Below, piece by piece: positions 33,297 to 42,290 of a stretch of DNA of 64,000 bases. A program made the position numbers and the translations under genes. Under the pieces are notes generated by a model, which was given only the letters and a program-made list of their open reading frames with translations, had not been told where the DNA came from and searched no databases. Origin of the DNA: an uncultured Dehalococcoidia bacterium (GTDB lineage: Bacteria > Chloroflexota > Dehalococcoidia > Lucifugimonadales > UBA3495); NCBI GenBank assembly GCA_951813535.1, contig OX638345.1:2601158-2665157 (forward strand). The letters are read 5' to 3'. Position 1 is the first letter of the stretch; the number at the start of each line of letters is the position of its first letter.

Positions 33297-34301
33297 ATGA
33301 CCCAACCGAACGCTACCGCCACTGAGCGCTTGTGGACGTACGACACCGTCCGTGTCGGCCAGGCCGGGGCGGAAACGCGGGTGACGCTCTCGGCCGAGGA
33401 CATCGCCGAATACGCGGCCTGCGCTCAAAATCCTGACCAAAGATACTCCATGCCGGCGTTGGGACAAGACACCGGACCGATCATCGCAATGCCCACCATG
33501 GCGCTGACCTATGCCCCGTTGCTTCGGGACGAGATCGCCGAGGCCAACGGTTTCGTCGCGCAGGAACGGTCGGAAGTCAGCCGCCGTCAGACCCCGTTCG
33601 CCAAGTGCGAGATGCGGTGGTATCGGCCGGTGCGTTCCGGCGAAACCCTCACCGGGACGCGGCGGGTGTACCAGAAATACGAGCGCCGCGGCAGCAAGTT
33701 CGTAACCTTCCGGGTTTCCGCTTTTGACGAGGCCGGCGCCGTCGTTTCCAGTTACGACTATACCTGCATATTCGAGTACTCAGCGGGGCAACGATCCGTG
33801 CCCGAGGCATCCGCCGGCGCCGCTCCAACTGCCGATGCGACGGCCGTGCCGGACCCCGCGCAATTCCTGACCTGGCAAAACGCCCTGGCCGGCGCTCCGT
33901 TGCCACGCACCCTCGCGGTCGGAGAGACCACCGAGAACATTCTCCGCAAAAACGCGCACCGCCTGGCCGGCCGTCCCAGCGAAAGCAACATCCACACGGA
34001 CGAGGAGTTCGCCCGACAGAACATATTCGGCGGAGCGGTCAACGCCGGCCCGGCGACCATGTCATACGTTGACCGGTTCCTTGGCCTTAACGTCCCGCCC
34101 GAAGCCCTGTACAACGGCGGCAACCTGGTGATGCGGGCCATCACCCCCTTCCGCGCCGGCGACGTGGTGACTTTCGCGGGCGAAATAACCGGAACCGGCG
34201 GCAACTTGTACGGGCAACGCAAGGTGCAGTGCCGCATACGGGGCGTCAACCAGCGCGACGAACTGGTATGCCTGTCGGACGCAACGCTGAGTTTCGGATA
34301 A
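33297..34301 (+). CDS. Two-domain MaoC-like dehydratase (FAS1-like N-terminal + MaoC)
   Basis: 334 aa. Residues about 10-165 form the FAS1-like hotdog (LWTYDTVRVGQAGAETRVTL, EYAACAQNPDQRYS, RQTPFAKCEMRWYRPVRSGE). An Ala/Thr/Pro-rich linker follows (about 168-195). Residues about 200-334 are the MaoC domain, with PSESNIHTDEEFARQNIFGG carrying the catalytic histidine and the preceding acidic/polar residue, and the GGNLYGQRKVQCRIRG strand. MaoC hydratases add water to enoyl-CoA. It is related to the partial protein at 1-584. ATG 33297 has an AGGAGG site (33283-33288). Its stop is 5 bases before the next start. Confidence 0.85.
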   Translation: MTQPNATATERLWTYDTVRVGQAGAETRVTLSAEDIAEYAACAQNPDQRYSMPALGQDTGPIIAMPTMALTYAPLLRDEIAEANGFVAQERSEVSRRQTPFAKCEMRWYRPVRSGETLTGTRRVYQKYERRGSKFVTFRVSAFDEAGAVVSSYDYTCIFEYSAGQRSVPEASAGAAPTADATAVPDPAQFLTWQNALAGAPLPRTLAVGETTENILRKNAHRLAGRPSESNIHTDEEFARQNIFGGAVNAGPATMSYVDRFLGLNVPPEALYNGGNLVMRAITPFRAGDVVTFAGEITGTGGNLYGQRKVQCRIRGVNQRDELVCLSDATLSFG

Positions 34302-34306
34302 ACGCC

Positions 34307-34819
34307 ATGACTGCACACGACGACAGCGACGTTCTGGAAACCCAGGTCCGATCCGCCCTCAGCGACCTGGCCATCGCCGATTGGGAATGGATCTCCATCG
34401 ATCCCCAGTACGGGGACACAGCCGACTTTTGCGCACAGTATGGTTACGACCTGCCCCATTCCGCCAACACCATCATCGTTGCCAGCAAGCGCGGCGCGGC
34501 CGCCTACTGCGCGTGCGTCGTGCGGGCCTGCGATCGCCTGGACGTCAACCGGCGAGTACGCGGGTTGATGGGAGTGTCCCGGGCCTCGTTTGCGACCGCA
34601 GAGGAGACCCGCGAGTTGACCGGCATGATGATCGGCGGCGTTACCATTCTGGCCTTGCCGGACGACCTGGCCATCTACGCCGACCAGCGGCTGCTGGACA
34701 TGGACTACATCATCCTGGGGGCGGGCAGCCGTTCTGCCAAGGTGAAAATGCCACCCCAGGAACTGAGCAAACTACCGGGCCTTGAGTTCATCGACGGACT
34801 GTCCCAGCCGGCAGGCTGA
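34307..34819 (+). CDS. YbaK/EbsC-type aminoacyl-tRNA deacylase-like protein
   Basis: 170 aa from ATG 34307, 5 bases after the MaoC stop. It follows YbaK-family architecture: ANTIIVASKRGAAAYCACVV with the active-site lysine, the SRASFATAEETRELTGMMIG helix-turn, GGVTILALPDD (for GGVSPFGxP) and YIILGAGSRSAKVKMPPQEL. YbaK proteins hydrolyse mischarged tRNA, such as Cys-tRNAPro, acting in trans. Substrate in this case is unknown; the FxxP loop is altered, so another tRNA or non-tRNA substrate is possible. Confidence 0.75.
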   Translation: MTAHDDSDVLETQVRSALSDLAIADWEWISIDPQYGDTADFCAQYGYDLPHSANTIIVASKRGAAAYCACVVRACDRLDVNRRVRGLMGVSRASFATAEETRELTGMMIGGVTILALPDDLAIYADQRLLDMDYIILGAGSRSAKVKMPPQELSKLPGLEFIDGLSQPAG

Positions 34820-34846
34820 CCGCCGGCAACACGGCGCGAGACTCGC

Positions 34847-34852
34847 TATAAT
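34847..34852 (+). promoter_or_regulatory. Candidate -10 box before DUF3467-like gene
   Basis: TATAAT located 60 bases before ATG 34912. No clear -35 box. Confidence 0.35.
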
Positions 34853-34911
34853 GGCGGAGAATTGCCCAATCGACCTGCCGCGTCCTTGTCGCGGGCAGGG
34901 ACGGAGGTACC

Positions 34912-35316
34912 ATGCCCATCATCCAACGTCCTTACGTGCCGCCCGAAGATAAGCCACCCCAGGAGGAGAGTTACGTCAACCCGGGTGACGTGCCGGCATT
35001 GAACGTCAATACCGCGCCGGCCCCGGCCGCAGCGCCGGCTGAAGTTCCCAGCTTGCTGGATCCCATCACCTTCTACAGCGACTCCTTCCACATCTTCAGC
35101 AGCCTTTACTCGGCCGTCCTGTTTTTCGGCGAGCAGGTTGAAGAGCGAGAGCCCATCCTGAGGGCGCGGATCAAGGTCAGCCCCCAGATGATGAAAGCCA
35201 TCGCGGTCCTTTCCGCGAAGCACGTTCGCGAGTACGAGGATGCGGTGGGCCCCATCACCCTTCCCGAGCAGGTGTATGCTGCCTGGGAAATTGACACCGA
35301 CGGTCACGCTCACTGA
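34912..35316 (+). CDS. DUF3467-like protein
   Basis: 134 aa. A Pro/Ala-rich N-terminus (residues about 1-50) precedes a compact domain, DPITFYSDSFHIFSSLYSAV followed by REPILRARIKVSPQMMKAIA and EYEDAVGPITLPEQV. This resembles DUF3467, a small family of unknown function in which a strand pair and a helix with VxxSPxxAK is typical. GGAGGT lies 6 bases before ATG 34912. It is 18 bases before the next start, and the pair ends at a strong terminator, so they form a two-gene unit. Confidence 0.65.
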   Translation: MPIIQRPYVPPEDKPPQEESYVNPGDVPALNVNTAPAPAAAPAEVPSLLDPITFYSDSFHIFSSLYSAVLFFGEQVEEREPILRARIKVSPQMMKAIAVLSAKHVREYEDAVGPITLPEQVYAAWEIDTDGHAH

Positions 35317-35334
35317 TCCCCGCGGAGATGCCGG

Positions 35335-35880
35335 ATGACCACTCCCGAGCAACCGGAAAACGCTGCCGAACCTCGCCACGGGTTGCGAGACCCTTCTGAC
35401 GTGGGCGGTGACGGCCGGCCATTGGCGGAAGACATCGCCCTGCCCGTCAGCGTCATGCCGAACTACAACACCGCACTGCCCGACGCTTGGGCATGGCAGC
35501 ACACCTCGACCAGCCAACCCAACGCCGCTACATTCCACATCAACCACAGCGACGTTACCCGCGCATTTGCGGATGTCCTGACCGCCGCCGACAGTCCTCC
35601 CGAAGCGCCCTTTGTGGTCACCAAAGATATCCCGGTGGTCATCATCGACAGCTTGGACCAATACTGGTGTGGCGAGTCACGCGCCGCGCTCCCGCTGCAT
35701 GGATTGAGGGTACCCATCGCGGCCGACACGGTGGCCGAAGCCAAGCGCAAGCTTGCTGCGGATCTCGCGGCCCAGGTGCGATTGCTGTTGCTCCTGTCGC
35801 GCGGCGGGACGACCCTGGCTCCTGAGCTTCAGGCCAACTTCCTCATGCTCACCGAGGTGCTGACCCCGCGCGAGCAGTAA
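35335..35880 (+). CDS. Hypothetical protein paired with DUF3467-like gene
   Basis: 181 aa, with an acidic, disordered N-terminal 35 residues, then FHINHSDVTRAFADVLTAAD, PVVIIDSLDQYWCGESRAAL and AKRKLAADLAAQVRLLLLLS. It ends in a leucine-rich helix. No signal peptide, membrane helix or known catalytic motif is visible. It is probably a partner of the DUF3467-like protein. Function unknown. Confidence 0.6.
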   Translation: MTTPEQPENAAEPRHGLRDPSDVGGDGRPLAEDIALPVSVMPNYNTALPDAWAWQHTSTSQPNAATFHINHSDVTRAFADVLTAADSPPEAPFVVTKDIPVVIIDSLDQYWCGESRAALPLHGLRVPIAADTVAEAKRKLAADLAAQVRLLLLLSRGGTTLAPELQANFLMLTEVLTPREQ

Positions 35881-35900
35881 AGTCGCCAGTCGTTAAAATT

Positions 35901-35935
35901 GCGAGGGGCCGGTTTCGCACCGGCCCCGCGTTTTT
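35901..35935. terminator. Strong bidirectional rho-independent terminator
   Basis: GGGGCCGGT and ACCGGCCCC form a perfect 9-bp stem around TTCGC, followed by GCG and five T on the plus strand. On the minus strand the hairpin is followed by a weaker T-containing tail, so it may also serve the convergent gene ending at 35955. Confidence 0.85.
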
Positions 35936-35954
35936 GCGCAAACGTCACCAACGC

Positions 35955-38246
35955 CTACTGCCCGTTGGCCTCCTGCAACGCCTCCAATACCGCCGTGGGC
36001 GACATCGGAAGCTTGTTCACCCGGACTCCGACCGCGTGGTAAATCGCGTTGTGCAGTGCGGCCAGAGGGGGAATGATCGGGGCTTCGCCCACGCCGCGCA
36101 ATCCGTAGGGGTGACGCGGGTTGGGAACTTCCACCACCACGGTTTCGATCATGGGCAGGTCCAGCGCCGTCGGCATGCGGTAGTCCAGGAAGCTGGAGTT
36201 GAGCATGTGTCCGTCATCCGCATAGTTGTAGTCTTCCGACAACGCCCAACCCAACCCTTGCACGGTGCCACCCTGCATCTGGCCCTCGACGTAGCTGGGG
36301 TGGACCGAGGTCCCGGAGTCGATGAACGCCGTGCAGCGCAGAATATCCACCTTGCCGGTGTCGGGATCGACCTCCACGTCGATGATGTTGCCGGCGAAGA
36401 TTGGGCCAACGCCGGTTGACGTGGCTGAAGCGGAAGCGGTGAGGGGACCGCCGGTGCGCATCATGCGGCCAGCAGCCTCGGCGAATGTCATGCTTTCCTC
36501 GGTGCTGGTGCACGTGAACACGCCGTCGGCGAACGTGACGTTTTGCGGGTCTACCTCCCACACCAGGGCGCAACGCTGGGCCATTTGGTCACGCAGATCT
36601 TCGGCGGCAGCGATGGCGGCCAGGCCGGTGTCGAAGGCAATGCGGCTGCCGCCGGTGGATGCCGTCCAGCCCACGGTATCGGTGTCGACCACCGTCGGCG
36701 CGATCTGGTCGATTTCGATGCCCAGGGTTTCTGCCACTTGCATGGCGACCGCAGTACGCGTGCCGCCAATGTCGACGGAGCCGGTGATCAGGTTCAGCGT
36801 GCCGTCAGCGTTGATATTTATCGTGGCGGAGGAAGCCTGTCCGGCCTGCCAGCGGAACCCTACGGCTACGCCGCGACCTCGATTGGGTCCTCCTACGGGC
36901 GTCTGGTTGTGATCGCAGTTGATCATCGCCTCTTCCATTTCACGACAGCCAAACACGCGGTGCGGGACGCCGTTGGGCATCCGATCGCCTTCCTGGACGG
37001 CGTTCTGGAGGCGGAGATCCATGGGGTCCCGACCGAGCATTTCGGCCAGTTCGTCGACCACCGCTTCCACGGCAAACGCTACCTGCGGTTGACCCGGAGC
37101 CCGGTATGCCTGGACTTTCTGCTTATTGCATACGACATCCAGGCCGTCCACCAGCATGTGGTCCATCTTGTACGGGCCAAAACCGGAGAGCGCGCCGCCG
37201 CCCACCGGCGAGCCGGGGTAGGCGCCGGCTTCGTACACCATATAGAGCTGGCCGGCGACCATGGTCCCGTCGTTCTTGACCCCCATTTTGCAACGCATGA
37301 ATGTTGCTGACGCGGGGCCGCTGCCCACGAAGACCTCGGTGCGGTCCATGGTCACCTTGACTGGTCGGCCGGCCTTGCGAGACAGGGCGGCGGCAACCGG
37401 GTCCAGATAGGTGATGCCTTTCGCGCCGAACCCGCCACCGATTTCCATGGGAACGACTGTGACCTGTGATTCGGGGACGCCGATGATAGCGGCGGTCTGG
37501 GCGCGGATATTGAACGATCCTTGTGTGCTGGTCCACACGGTCACGCGGCCGTCGGCCGACCACATGGCCGTAGAAACGTGGGGCTCGATGTAACCCTGGT
37601 GCACGGTCTGGGTTTCAAACTCCCGCTCGATGACGATGTCAGATTCGGCGAACCCCTGCTCAACATCGCCGACATTATGCTGGATGTGGCCAGCCACGTT
37701 GCTCTTGACGCCGGTATCGTCGCCGCGGGCGAAACGTTCCTGCCGGAAATAGGTGGTCATGTCGTCGTGGAGCAGCGTGGCGCCTTCGGCCATGGCATCG
37801 CGCCAGGAGAGCACGGTGGGCAGCATTTCGTAGTCGACTTCCACTAGATTCAGCGCCTCTTGCGCGATATGCCCACTGGTCGCGCAAACGGCGGCTACCG
37901 CGTGGCCGGCGTACAGGGCTTTGTCCTTTGCCATGAGGTTTTCGGCGATCATGCGGGCGTTGCCTTGAACTTCCGCGAAGTCCAGGAGCCGGTCGTCGAT
38001 GATTGGAAAGTCCGCCGAAGTGACCACCGCAACGACGCCCGGCAGGGCCTCGGCTTTGCTGGTGTCGATACTGCGGATGCGCGCGTGAGAGTGCGGGCTG
38101 CGGAGCACCCTGGCATACAACATGCCGGGCAGGTTGATATCGGCGCCGTACCGGGCCGCGCCGGTCACCTTGTCCACGCCGTCGTGCCGGACCGGACGGG
38201 TGCCGATGACGCGGTATTTCTGAGCTGGCTGCGCGGTTGTGGTCAT
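35955..38246 (-). CDS. Xanthine dehydrogenase/CoxL-family molybdenum subunit (orphan, second)
   Basis: 763 aa from ATG 38246, with GGAGGAA upstream. It shares YRVIGTRPVRHDGVDKVTGA, LRSPHSHARIRSIDTSKAEA, the MEIGGGFGAKGITYLDPVAA Moco segment and GLRGVGEAPIIPPLAALHNA with the base-catalyst glutamate. In place of the CODH loop it reads QAYRAPGQPQVAFA. It is a paralogue of the protein at 20229-22493; no CoxM or CoxS partner is adjacent. A hydroxylase or aldehyde oxidase role is expected, substrate unknown. It converges on the terminator at 35901-35935. Confidence 0.9.
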   Translation of the reverse strand: MTTTAQPAQKYRVIGTRPVRHDGVDKVTGAARYGADINLPGMLYARVLRSPHSHARIRSIDTSKAEALPGVVAVVTSADFPIIDDRLLDFAEVQGNARMIAENLMAKDKALYAGHAVAAVCATSGHIAQEALNLVEVDYEMLPTVLSWRDAMAEGATLLHDDMTTYFRQERFARGDDTGVKSNVAGHIQHNVGDVEQGFAESDIVIEREFETQTVHQGYIEPHVSTAMWSADGRVTVWTSTQGSFNIRAQTAAIIGVPESQVTVVPMEIGGGFGAKGITYLDPVAAALSRKAGRPVKVTMDRTEVFVGSGPASATFMRCKMGVKNDGTMVAGQLYMVYEAGAYPGSPVGGGALSGFGPYKMDHMLVDGLDVVCNKQKVQAYRAPGQPQVAFAVEAVVDELAEMLGRDPMDLRLQNAVQEGDRMPNGVPHRVFGCREMEEAMINCDHNQTPVGGPNRGRGVAVGFRWQAGQASSATININADGTLNLITGSVDIGGTRTAVAMQVAETLGIEIDQIAPTVVDTDTVGWTASTGGSRIAFDTGLAAIAAAEDLRDQMAQRCALVWEVDPQNVTFADGVFTCTSTEESMTFAEAAGRMMRTGGPLTASASATSTGVGPIFAGNIIDVEVDPDTGKVDILRCTAFIDSGTSVHPSYVEGQMQGGTVQGLGWALSEDYNYADDGHMLNSSFLDYRMPTALDLPMIETVVVEVPNPRHPYGLRGVGEAPIIPPLAALHNAIYHAVGVRVNKLPMSPTAVLEALQEANGQ

Positions 38247-38335
38247 GGGATTCCTCCAGTGTCTCGGCGACTGAGCGGCTGCATACCGGTTTGCGGTCGC
38301 GCTCGCGGGCGCGTGTTACAGGTGAACGTTTCGTG

Positions 38336-39100
38336 TCACTTGATGAAATTGGGCAGAAAATATTCCCGCGTGGGATCATGGGGCATGCCGGGCATGTCCG
38401 CGCGAACAACCCCATCACTTTCCAGCGCGGATCGAACGATGCCCTTGTTGAAGGGACTGATGTCGTCGTCAGCCATGAAGTCCTTGACAGGCATCCAGAG
38501 ACATTCCTCGATCTCTTTTTCGCCCATCTTGATTTGCTCGGTCAGCGCTTTCAGACGGCAAACAAAGTAAATGTCCGACTTGCCGTAACGATATCCGTGC
38601 CAGTGCCGGAAGCAGGCCAGCGCCTGGAATTCCGCCTCGACCCCTGTTTCCTCAAAGACCTCGCGGACGATGGAATCGGTGATGTTCTCTCCCGGTTCCA
38701 GGGCTCCACCAGGAAGCTTGTAGAAGGGCGGGCGATTGTCGATACGGTACCGTTCGCAAACCACCAGCAATTCGTCCCGGTCGTTCACCACCACTCCTCC
38801 GGCCCCCACGTAGTGGGTCGCGTATGGCGGGATGAACGAACCGGGTACCAGTGTCAGGGTTGCCGTGATGCCGTCGTCGTCCGCATGGTGGTAACCAAAC
38901 CCGCGCTGAACGGCGATCGGAACGTGAGAGGCGAGGGCAATGGGAATGTCTACCCAGGCAACCTCGTAGCCCGCACCCCGCCACTCCGCTATTGAGGCGT
39001 CCAACCGCGCGGCAAATTCTCCTGTGTCGGCTGGCAGTTCGGCCGTATTGACCACCACTCCACGGAACGGGTTTGGCGTAGCGATGAGGGGCGAAACCAT
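38336..39100 (-). CDS. Nudix hydrolase with pre-Nudix domain (NUDT6-like)
   Basis: 254 aa from ATG 39100 (VSPLIATPNPFRGVVVNTAE); the 302-aa longer frame runs into the promoter region. The N-terminal part (residues about 10-105) follows the pre-Nudix domain of NUDT6-type proteins: FAARLDASIAEWRGAGYEVA, WVDIPIALASHVPIAVQRGF. The Nudix box is GGALEPGENITDSIVREVFE followed by ETGVEAE, complete for the GX5EX7REUXEEXGU motif. These enzymes cleave nucleoside diphosphates linked to another group. It is 89 bases upstream of the Mo subunit gene on the same strand. Exact substrate unknown. Confidence 0.85.
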   Translation of the reverse strand: MVSPLIATPNPFRGVVVNTAELPADTGEFAARLDASIAEWRGAGYEVAWVDIPIALASHVPIAVQRGFGYHHADDDGITATLTLVPGSFIPPYATHYVGAGGVVVNDRDELLVVCERYRIDNRPPFYKLPGGALEPGENITDSIVREVFEETGVEAEFQALACFRHWHGYRYGKSDIYFVCRLKALTEQIKMGEKEIEECLWMPVKDFMADDDISPFNKGIVRSALESDGVVRADMPGMPHDPTREYFLPNFIK

Positions 39101-39406
39101 GGGACGACTCCCTATGAATCCGGTCATATCGGGCAACGGCGGCAGTATAGCACAAGGCTGCGCGAGGACTGTCCCAAGACTATTTTTGATTGAAACTAGA
39201 GGCGAGTATTGACAACGATAATAATGAGCCATAAAATCCGGCACGCCGTATAGGGAACGACATTTTCAAATTCGATCTCTGCCGAAATTCGTCACTATCA
39301 TCATCAAATATACTATCCGTTAGTCAATATCCGACTGGACGTTCCGCCGGTTTTGAATCGCGAAACGCCTATCCCATATAGGACAATCACCAACAGGAGT
39401 TCACGT
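39101..39406. other. 306-base intergenic region, AT-richer, promoter-bearing
   Basis: This gap between the divergent Nudix gene and the peptide-binding protein gene has no supported gene. It is clearly richer in A and T than its surroundings. It holds a near-consensus promoter at 39209-39237 reading toward the transporter, leaving a leader of about 160 bases, with room for regulation. Confidence 0.7.
39209..39237 (+). promoter_or_regulatory. Near-consensus sigma70 promoter for peptide ABC operon
   Basis: TTGACA, exact 17-base spacer, TAAAAT. This is the best promoter match in the window. The leader to ATG 39407 is about 160 bases. Confidence 0.75.
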
Positions 39407-41209
39407 ATGAAGCGTCGTTTTGCCTTTTCGCCGATCCCGGTCACTGCCGCGGTTGTGGCGATCACCATGCTGGTCGCCATCGCTTGCGGCGGCGCCGAAG
39501 AGCCCGAGACCACCGCTCCGGCCGGCAATCAGACCGGGGGTAGCCAGCCGGTTCAGCAGCCCGCGGCATCCGAACCGGAAGCTACTCCTACCCCGCTGCC
39601 GGCTTCGCTACCCACCGAGGTGGTGGAAAACGCAGTCACCAAAGACGCGTACCCCGATGCCGAGTACGGAGGCATCCTCCGGCGCGGCGGCTACGGCGAC
39701 CCGTCGCACTATGATCTGATGCAGGTCTCCAGCGTGTCCAACTCCTTCAAGCAGATGATGCTTGTGAACGGGTTGCTGCGCTACAACCCGCTGGACGCCG
39801 GCAAAACCATCATCGCCGACCTCGCGACCACCTGGGACGTTTCCGACGACGGCACCGTCTGGACGTTCCCGCTGCGGGAGGGCATCCAATTCCACGACGG
39901 CACGATCATGACCGCTGACGACGTGGCCGCGTCCTGGTCCCGAGTCCTCGATCCTCCGGCCGGCGTGGTCAGCGCCCGCAAGGGTTTGTATGATCCGTTC
40001 GGGCCCACCGCGGAAGTCGTGGATCCCCAGACCGTCCAATTCACTTTCACCAAGGCCCCGCCGTTGAACTATGGGCTGAACGCTTTCGCCCTGGAATGGC
40101 ACGGGGTTTATCCCAAGGCGTTCCTTGAAGCGAACTCCTACGACCTGAAGCTCAACGGGCAGAACGCTCCCGGCACCGGCGCCTTCAGGTTCCTGGACCA
40201 TCAGGAAGGCGAGGTCTGGAAGAACGAGCGGTTCCCCGATTATTGGAACGAAGGCCTGCCGTACCTCGACGAGGTTTGGACCTTCCCGCTGGGTTCTCCC
40301 ACCAACCGCTCTGCGGCGCTGCTCGCCGGCAACGTGGACTTCGCCCAAACCGTGGACCCGGCAGCCTACGAGTTGATGCAGACGGACGACAGCTTCAAGG
40401 ACAAGTTTGAGGGCCAACCCTTCTCGTCCTACTCCTACTTCGCCATCTGGTTCAACATGGACCGCGAGCCTTGGAACGATGCTCGGGTACGGCGCGCGAT
40501 GTGGCTCGCCATCGACCGTACCGCCCTTCACGAAATCGGCGGCGAGTGGCTGTTTGGCTACAAGGGCGGAACCGGTTGGACCTTCCCTGAACAGGCATTC
40601 CAGCTTCCGCAGGAAGATGTTGACGCCCGGCTGATCTTCGACCGCCCGGCCGCGGAAAAAGAGGCCAAGCGTCTGATGGAAGAAGCCGGATACGCCGACG
40701 GCATCCAGAACGTTGACCTGCTCTGGCGCGCCGGTCCATTCCGCGAAGCGGCTGCCCAGGTGGCCCAGCTGGAATTCAACCGGATACTTGGCATCGAGTC
40801 CGAACTGCGCGCTGCCCCCTTCGCGGTGTGGTTCGAAGAGTTGGCCAACCGCAACTTTGACATCACCGTGGGCGCCATCGCCTCACCGTTCATCGACCCG
40901 TCGGCTTACCTGAACAGCTGGTACCGGTGCGGCGGCGGCGAAAACCACTCCAACTACTGCAACGCCGAATTCGACGCCGTCATGGACCAGGTCGACGTGG
41001 AAGCAGACCCGGAGAAACGCTACGAGTTGGTGCAGCAGGCGGCCAGAATCCTGGACAACGATCCGCCGACCATCGAATTCTGGTACAACCGGACCCTCGC
41101 CGCCTGGCGCACCTGCGTCCACGGCATCGAGGGCAAGAACGGCGCTCTCGTCCACAACCTTGACCGCATGGACACGGTCTGGCTGGACGCCGAGTGCCAG
41201 GCCCGGTAA
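39407..41209 (+). CDS. Peptide/nickel-type ABC transporter substrate-binding lipoprotein
   Basis: 600 aa from ATG 39407, with CAGGAG 8 bases upstream; the longer frame from 39353 includes the leader. A signal peptide ends LVAIAC, suggesting lipidation, followed by a Pro/Thr/Ala-rich linker. The mature part is an SBP_bac_5/OppA fold: LATTWDVSDDGTVWTFPLRE, GIQFHDGTIMTADDVAASWS, NAPGTGAFRFLDHQEGEVWK and VRRAMWLAIDRTALHE. It collects peptides or other small molecules outside the cell and passes them to the permeases downstream. The paired ATPases are not in the window. Confidence 0.92.
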   Translation: MKRRFAFSPIPVTAAVVAITMLVAIACGGAEEPETTAPAGNQTGGSQPVQQPAASEPEATPTPLPASLPTEVVENAVTKDAYPDAEYGGILRRGGYGDPSHYDLMQVSSVSNSFKQMMLVNGLLRYNPLDAGKTIIADLATTWDVSDDGTVWTFPLREGIQFHDGTIMTADDVAASWSRVLDPPAGVVSARKGLYDPFGPTAEVVDPQTVQFTFTKAPPLNYGLNAFALEWHGVYPKAFLEANSYDLKLNGQNAPGTGAFRFLDHQEGEVWKNERFPDYWNEGLPYLDEVWTFPLGSPTNRSAALLAGNVDFAQTVDPAAYELMQTDDSFKDKFEGQPFSSYSYFAIWFNMDREPWNDARVRRAMWLAIDRTALHEIGGEWLFGYKGGTGWTFPEQAFQLPQEDVDARLIFDRPAAEKEAKRLMEEAGYADGIQNVDLLWRAGPFREAAAQVAQLEFNRILGIESELRAAPFAVWFEELANRNFDITVGAIASPFIDPSAYLNSWYRCGGGENHSNYCNAEFDAVMDQVDVEADPEKRYELVQQAARILDNDPPTIEFWYNRTLAAWRTCVHGIEGKNGALVHNLDRMDTVWLDAECQAR

Positions 41210-41230
41210 CACCGCAACGGAGTATCATGT

Positions 41231-41253
41231 CGGGGCGGCATCACACCGCCCCG
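41231..41253 (+). terminator. Hairpin between binding protein and permease genes
   Basis: CGGGGCGG and CCGCCCCG form an 8-bp stem with a 7-base loop, 22 bases after the binding protein stop. No T-run follows, so it may act as a partial terminator or RNA-processing site that lowers permease expression relative to the binding protein. Confidence 0.5.
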
Positions 41254-41306
41254 GCAACGTTTAGCAACTGATCTCGCCGCCCAGTGCGCCCTCGAGGCCA
41301 AACTCA

Positions 41307-42263
41307 ATGCACAAGTACATCCTTCGCCGAGTGTTGCTGGCCATTCCCGCGTTGATCGGGTTGACTATCATCATTTTCCTCGTCATGCGCATTCTGCCGG
41401 GCGATGTGCTCACGGTGATGTTCGGCGAAGAGGGCACGCTGCAACTCAGCGAGGAAGACCGGACCCGCATCATCGCCAGCCTGGGCCTCGACAAGCCTAT
41501 CCACCTGCAGTACGTGGATTGGCTGCAGGACATCGTCACGCTCAAGCTCGGCCAGTCTTTCTGGCGGTCCAGCTCCGTGATGGACCTGATCATAAGCCGT
41601 GGCCCCATCACGCTTGAAATCGCCATCGTTTCCGTGATCCTGTCCTGGGTCGTCGGTCTCCCGGTGGGCATTGTTGCCGCGATGAAAAGGAACAGCGCCC
41701 TCGACTACGCCGGGCGTTTCTTCTCCATCCTGTTTCTGGCGATTCCCAACTTCTGGTTGGGTACTTTGATCGTCCTGGTGCTCGTGCTCAGCTTCCAGTG
41801 GAAAGCTCCGTTGGAGGTGATCAACATCTGGGAGAATCCCTGGCAAAACTTGCAGATCGTATGGGGTCCCGCGCTGGTACTGGGCATCGGCCAAGCCGCC
41901 TACGTGTCGCGCATGGCCCGGTCCGCCCTCCTCGAAACCATCCACGAAGACTACATCCGGACCGCCCGGGCCAAGGGGCTGGCGGAACGGATGGTCATTG
42001 CCCGCCATGCTCTCCGCAACGCCATCATGCCCGTCATAACCCTGTCGGGCGTTCTGCTCGGCTTCCTGATCGGAGGATCGGTAGCGGTGGAACAGGCCTT
42101 CGGCGTTCCCGGGTTGGGCCGCACGCTGGTGTTCGCTTTCCTCGAACGTGACTATGTTGTGATCCAGAATTTGGTGCTGCTCTACGGGATCATTTTCGTC
42201 GTCACCAACCTGCTGGTCGACATCTCTTACGCCTGGATCGACCCTCGCATCCGCTACAGCTAA
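41307..42263 (+). CDS. ABC transporter permease, DppB/OppB type
   Basis: 318 aa, six membrane helices. It begins MHKYILRRVLLAIPALIGLT, typical of DppB, and has the cytoplasmic EAA loop YIRTARAKGLAERMVIARHA followed by LRNAIMPVITLSG. ATG 41307. It pairs with the next gene to form the membrane channel for the binding protein at 39407. Confidence 0.92.
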   Translation: MHKYILRRVLLAIPALIGLTIIIFLVMRILPGDVLTVMFGEEGTLQLSEEDRTRIIASLGLDKPIHLQYVDWLQDIVTLKLGQSFWRSSSVMDLIISRGPITLEIAIVSVILSWVVGLPVGIVAAMKRNSALDYAGRFFSILFLAIPNFWLGTLIVLVLVLSFQWKAPLEVINIWENPWQNLQIVWGPALVLGIGQAAYVSRMARSALLETIHEDYIRTARAKGLAERMVIARHALRNAIMPVITLSGVLLGFLIGGSVAVEQAFGVPGLGRTLVFAFLERDYVVIQNLVLLYGIIFVVTNLLVDISYAWIDPRIRYS

Positions 42264-42290
42264 TACCCAAGCACGTTCAGGAGCAGATCC

